Positions 6,114 through 9,256 of a stretch of DNA of 9,256 nucleotides are shown in pieces. The stretch is from Candidatus Dojkabacteria bacterium (lineage in GTDB: Bacteria > Patescibacteriota > Dojkabacteria > B142 > OLB20). The stretch covers positions 1 through 9,256 of the forward strand of contig JAGQLK010000034.1 in NCBI GenBank assembly GCA_020429485.1, in the 5' to 3' direction. The notes beneath the pieces were generated by a model. It made no database searches. It was not told where the DNA came from and was given only the letters and a program-made list of their open reading frames with translations. The translations under genes and the position numbers were made by a program. Within the stretch, counting starts at the first letter, position 1; every line of letters begins with the position of its first letter.

Positions 6114-6539
6114 ATGTTAATAGGAGAATTTGAGACGAAGCTGACCGAGAAAAATAGAATAGCGATACCGAAAAAGATTAGAGAGGAGTTTGAAGGAAAG
6201 ACTATCTTGTCCAGGGGATATGAAGGGTGTTTGATCCTTCTAGATGAAACAAGATGGGATGATCTTTTAAAAGTTATGAGTAAAGAACCAATACTAAACT
6301 TGTCAGTAAGAGACACTAAGAGGTTTCTTCTTGGAGGTGCATTCGAAGTTGAGCTCGACAAGCAAGGACGGTTCGTACTGCCAAATGGATTAAAAGAATA
6401 CTCAGAAATTGATACTGAAATATCTTTTTTGGGTTTAGGAGAATGGGTTGAAGTGTGGGCCAAAGAAAGATGGTTAGATAAGCTCGAAGAACTTAGTAAA
6501 TCTGCAAGTGATATCGCAGAAAAATTATTGAAACTATAA
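6114..6539 (+). CDS. mraZ: Transcriptional regulator MraZ
   Basis: A 141-aa DNA-binding regulator of the AbrB/MazE-like fold that usually forms a ring-shaped oligomer and controls the division and cell-wall (dcw) cluster it heads. Two tandem MraZ half-domains are visible: MLIGEFETKLTEKNRIAIP (1-19) followed by KKIREEF, and FEVELDKQGRFVLP (77-90). The second keeps the DxxxR signature (D82, R86). The first reads TEKNR, so threonine replaces aspartate (T11) and asparagine replaces the usual glycine; R15 remains. FLLGGAF (71-77) is the conserved segment before domain two. The ATG at 6114 is the first in-frame start after the TAA at 6081 and has no Shine-Dalgarno. Its stop directly abuts the rsmH ATG. 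The TGG repeats upstream suggest autoregulation. Confidence 0.93.
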   Translation: MLIGEFETKLTEKNRIAIPKKIREEFEGKTILSRGYEGCLILLDETRWDDLLKVMSKEPILNLSVRDTKRFLLGGAFEVELDKQGRFVLPNGLKEYSEIDTEISFLGLGEWVEVWAKERWLDKLEELSKSASDIAEKLLKL

Positions 6540-7451
6540 ATGAAAACAAAACATAAGACAGTACTATTACAAGAAGCAGTAGATAGCTTAAACATAAAGC
6601 CTAGAGGAACATACATTGATGTAACTCTCGGTGGTGGAGGGCATAGCTTAGAAATCCTAAAGCAGATGGATTATCAAGGAAAACTAATAGCTTTTGATCT
6701 AGATGCTGAAGCTATTAAAAGGTTTGAGGCTTTACTCATAGAAAATAATATCAAAAATGAAAATCTTGAAGTAATCATAGTAAATGATAACTTCATTGAA
6801 CTTGAAAGTGTTCTTTTAAAAAACAAAATAACTAAGGTCGATGGAATATTAGCAGATTTAGGACTATCAACTGATCAGTACCTTGATTCAAATATAGGGA
6901 TCAGCTTTTTGGAAAATAGTGAACTTGATATGAGGATTGATAAGACAAAGCAAGTCAAAGCTAAAGACTTACTAAACGGCTTATATGAAAAAGAATTAAT
7001 TAAGTTGTTTGAAGATCTTGCAGACATAAAGTTTGCTAAGCAGCTTGCTAGAGAAATTGTTCAGTATAGAAAAGATAAAAGCATTGAAACTACTAAAGAC
7101 TTAAAAGCTATTGTTCAAAAAGTTGTGCCTTTTTCTTATAGAAAAGGGGTACAAAGAAATCCCGAAGCTAAGGTATTTCAAGCGCTTAGGATTGCAGTCA
7201 ATGATGAATTATTGAACTTGCGATCCCTCCTGCCCCTTGCGTTTGAAACCTTAGATTTCGGGGGTAGACTTGCAGTTATTTCTTTTCACTCTGGGGAAGA
7301 TCGGATAGTAAAGAACTTCTTCAGAGAGAAGAAAGATAACAACAAAATTGAATATGTATTTAAGCTACTCACTCCTTCTGAGGAAGAGCAAAAAGCTAAC
7401 CCTAGAAGTAGCAGCGCTAAGCTTAGAGTAGTCGAAAAAATACTTAAATAA
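6540..7451 (+). CDS. rsmH: 16S rRNA (cytosine-1402-N4)-methyltransferase RsmH
   Basis: A 303-aa SAM-dependent methyltransferase that modifies C1402 in the decoding centre of 16S rRNA. Family motifs occur in order: HKTVLLQEAVDSL (5-17), the SAM loop DVTLGGGGHS (27-36), FDLD (52-55), ILADLGLSTDQ (103-113), ELDMRID (128-134), the helical insert at about 140-205, KVFQALRIAVNDEL (211-224), GGRLAVISFHSGEDR (241-255), and NPRSSSAKLR (287-296) near the end. DLGLSTDQYLD replaces the more common DLGVSSPQLD, a mild divergence outside the SAM loop. Length is normal. It starts at the base after the mraZ stop, so translation is probably coupled, and it precedes ftsL by 26 bases. Confidence 0.96.
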   Translation: MKTKHKTVLLQEAVDSLNIKPRGTYIDVTLGGGGHSLEILKQMDYQGKLIAFDLDAEAIKRFEALLIENNIKNENLEVIIVNDNFIELESVLLKNKITKVDGILADLGLSTDQYLDSNIGISFLENSELDMRIDKTKQVKAKDLLNGLYEKELIKLFEDLADIKFAKQLAREIVQYRKDKSIETTKDLKAIVQKVVPFSYRKGVQRNPEAKVFQALRIAVNDELLNLRSLLPLAFETLDFGGRLAVISFHSGEDRIVKNFFREKKDNNKIEYVFKLLTPSEEEQKANPRSSSAKLRVVEKILK

Positions 7452-7477
7452 CTTGCACTTATTTAACTATTAGAAAA

Positions 7478-7783
7478 ATGAAAAACACACAAACTACCTC
7501 AAAAAAGGGTAGCAGATTAGTACCTATACTATTCGGGCTACTTATTATCTTCGTTGTATTACAACTTTACATTTTAACTTCTGTGGGTACTCAAGGTGAA
7601 AGAGTAAGCCAAGTAAGAAATGAGCAAGCAGAAATTAAAATTGAAAACGAAATTACCAGAGCAAAAATTCTTGAGCTTCAATCTAATGGAGCAGTTGCAG
7701 AAACGGTAGAAAACTTGCAAATGAATCCAGCTACAGTAAAATATATTGATATTAATTATCAAAATATTTCCGCACAGGAATAA
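7478..7783 (+). CDS. ftsL: FtsL-like single-pass cell-division protein
   Basis: A 101-aa bitopic membrane protein expected to work in the divisome with FtsB and FtsI. It has a short basic cytoplasmic tail (1-13, with K9, K10 and R13), one transmembrane helix (about 14-35, LVPILFGLLIIFVVLQLYIL) and an extracytoplasmic stretch rich in heptad-like charged and hydrophobic residues (about 39-70), as in FtsL/DivIC proteins. Sequence identity in this family is always low, so the call rests on topology, size and position between rsmH and the FtsI-type gene. FtsB/DivIC-type membership cannot be excluded. No strong Shine-Dalgarno is present. The last base of its TAA is the first base of the next ATG (TAATG). 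Confidence 0.8.
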   Translation: MKNTQTTSKKGSRLVPILFGLLIIFVVLQLYILTSVGTQGERVSQVRNEQAEIKIENEITRAKILELQSNGAVAETVENLQMNPATVKYIDINYQNISAQE

Positions 7784-9256
7784 TGACCAGTTTAGATAAT
7801 TTTCAGGATAAAAAAATAAGAGTACTTTCTTATGGGCTTGTTATAGCTTTCATGGCCGCAATATTAATGTTGGGGAAATGGCAAATTGTAGATAGTGAAA
7901 GATTTATCGCAATTGCAAATGAGAGGTACAGAACAGTTAAAATCCCTACTGTAAGAGGTACTATTTTGGCTAGCGATGGATCTACATTAGCATATAGTGA
8001 GCCTAGGTTTGACGTGTACGTGTGGCTACCTGAAATTGAATTGGCAGAGAAAAACGATTATCAGTCTAGGGAAGAATTTGTTACTAAAGTAGCTCAAGCA
8101 GTTGGTGCTACAAATGAAGAGATAGAAGAAAGACTTGATTCAGGCCCGCTATGGATTAGAATAGCTGATAAGATATCTGTAGACCAAAGAGAAGAACTTT
8201 TAGCTCTAAGACAAGATAATGACCCGGATAGATACTTACAAGGTCTGCAAATAGAATACGTAAATAAAAGGATATATCCGGAAGGGTATTTGGCAAGCCA
8301 TGTCTTGGGCTTTGTTGGGCTCAATAATAATGCAGAGCCAATTGGTGTTGGTGGAATAGAGCAATATTGGGATGGTAGTTTGAAGCCAATTGAAGGATTT
8401 GAATCTGGTGAATTTGATAGTTTTGGTAACCCTATCACTATTAATAGTGAGCTTCAGCTAGAATCTAGACCTGGGGATACAATTTACACAACAATAGATA
8501 AGGTACTTCAGCAAAAGCTAGAACAAAAACTAGAAGAAGGTTACAAGCAATATGATGCCAAGTCTGTGACTGGAATAATAATGGATCCAAAGACTGGTAA
8601 AATTCTAGCCATGGCTAATTATCCAGATTATGATCCCAATAACTATTTTGATGAGGAAGATGGTGATGTATTTGGTAATAAAGCTGTAACTGTACCTTAC
8701 GAAATAGGTTCCGTTGCAAAGGTATTTACTCTAGCTGCTAGCTTTGATTCAGGAAATTTAACTCCAGGCACAGTTCTACTCCCAGAAGGTCACCAAGGGT
8801 GTGAAATTATTTCACCAAATCCTAAACCGGAAGATTCGTGTGTGGGTTTTGAAAGTAACGAAGAGGTCGATTGTGTATGTACTTACGATAAAAAGCCTGT
8901 AAGGCAATCAATAGACACTACTGATGCTTTAATCAATTCTGACAATATTGCCTTCAGACATATTGCTTTAAGTATGGAGTATGAAGTATTTCATGACTAT
9001 TTAGAGAGATTTGGTGTTGGAACACTTACAGGTATAGATTTAGCTGGAGAATCTACAGGACTTCTAAAAAGTGCAGATCAGTGGAATTATGCTGACCAGG
9101 CTGTATATTCTTATGGTCACGGTTATCAGATTACCCCTTTACAAGCTATTACTGGCATTGCTGCCGTTGCAAATAATGGAGACAGAATGCAGCCATATAT
9201 TGTTTCGAAGGTAGTAGATAGTGATGGTGTTGAATCAGAATTTAATCCAAGGAAAA
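7783..9256 (+). CDS. ftsI: Class B penicillin-binding protein, FtsI/PBP2-like transpeptidase, 3' end cut off
   Basis: The first 491 residues of a peptidoglycan D,D-transpeptidase that cross-links septal wall outside the membrane. It has a cytoplasmic tail, a transmembrane anchor (about 14-31), the dimerisation-domain start PTVRGTILASDGSTLA (55-70), the segment VGGIEQYWDGSL (189-200), and the transpeptidase domain from MDPKTGKILAMANYP (267-281). The catalytic SxxK is S310-V-A-K313 in YEIGSVAKVFT, and SxN is S386-D-N388. The KTG motif and any PASTA repeats would lie past the window end. Residues 340-366 form an enlarged loop between these two motifs with four cysteines (C340, C353, C364, C366), unusual for this family. 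Only a weak AGGA three bases before the ATG serves as ribosome site; coupling with ftsL is likely. Confidence 0.93.
   Translation, partial: MTSLDNFQDKKIRVLSYGLVIAFMAAILMLGKWQIVDSERFIAIANERYRTVKIPTVRGTILASDGSTLAYSEPRFDVYVWLPEIELAEKNDYQSREEFVTKVAQAVGATNEEIEERLDSGPLWIRIADKISVDQREELLALRQDNDPDRYLQGLQIEYVNKRIYPEGYLASHVLGFVGLNNNAEPIGVGGIEQYWDGSLKPIEGFESGEFDSFGNPITINSELQLESRPGDTIYTTIDKVLQQKLEQKLEEGYKQYDAKSVTGIIMDPKTGKILAMANYPDYDPNNYFDEEDGDVFGNKAVTVPYEIGSVAKVFTLAASFDSGNLTPGTVLLPEGHQGCEIISPNPKPEDSCVGFESNEEVDCVCTYDKKPVRQSIDTTDALINSDNIAFRHIALSMEYEVFHDYLERFGVGTLTGIDLAGESTGLLKSADQWNYADQAVYSYGHGYQITPLQAITGIAAVANNGDRMQPYIVSKVVDSDGVESEFNPRK

Noticed and set aside
6092..6616. 174-codon open frame on the minus strand
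   Set aside because: It lies fully opposite mraZ and the rsmH start, has low-complexity Ser/Phe-rich translation and no recognisable motif.
7452..7477. Internal promoter before ftsL
   Set aside because: Only 26 bases, with no -35/-10 pair at suitable spacing; co-transcription with rsmH is simpler.
8094..8438. Minus-strand open frame opposite the penicillin-binding protein
   Set aside because: The opposite strand encodes conserved FtsI motifs; this frame shows none.

Overview
The window is a compact, visibly AT-rich stretch of bacterial chromosome with short intergenic gaps, ATGA and TAATG gene overlaps, and few good Shine-Dalgarno sequences. TGA is a true stop for two genes, so lineages that recode TGA (Gracilibacteria, Absconditabacteria, mycoplasmas) are excluded. 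Divergent versions of core genes, the TxxxR variant of MraZ, and small FtsL and RsmH proteins in a minimal division cluster suggest a member of the Patescibacteria/CPR, for example a Dojkabacteria- or Katanobacteria-like organism. That placement is an inference.

Positions 2-3638 (+) hold a tightly overlapping operon. It contains the 3' two-thirds of a ClpC-type AAA+ unfoldase, a GT4 glycosyltransferase, and a 295-aa protein that aligns along its length with TsaD (Kae1/YgjD) but has lost every recognisable active-site motif. The last is the most unusual gene in the window. It meets a convergent class I aminotransferase (3642-4838, -) with 3 bp between the stop codons.

Positions 4839-4947 form a divergent promoter region. 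On one side is an extended -10 for the aminotransferase. On the other is a 7-1-7 inverted repeat of Fur-family (Zur/Fur/Per) type, directly in front of a ZnuA-like zinc-binding protein with an acidic/His loop. This znuA stands alone, without permease or ATPase genes, and ends at a clear intrinsic terminator (5889-5916).

Positions 5918-6113 form a dense regulatory leader before mraZ: an A/T-tract inverted repeat, a promoter, TGG(A/T)G repeats at exact 10-bp spacing that look like an MraZ operator, a 28-codon small ORF with the best Shine-Dalgarno in the window, and inverted copies of the same repeat just before the mraZ start. The division/cell-wall (dcw) genes follow in the usual order: mraZ, rsmH, an FtsL-like protein, and a class B penicillin-binding protein (FtsI type) cut off by the window end. 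MraZ would regulate the cluster, RsmH methylates 16S rRNA, and FtsL and FtsI act in septal wall synthesis. No tRNA, rRNA, insertion sequence or CRISPR array was seen, and no stretch over 300 bases lacks a gene.
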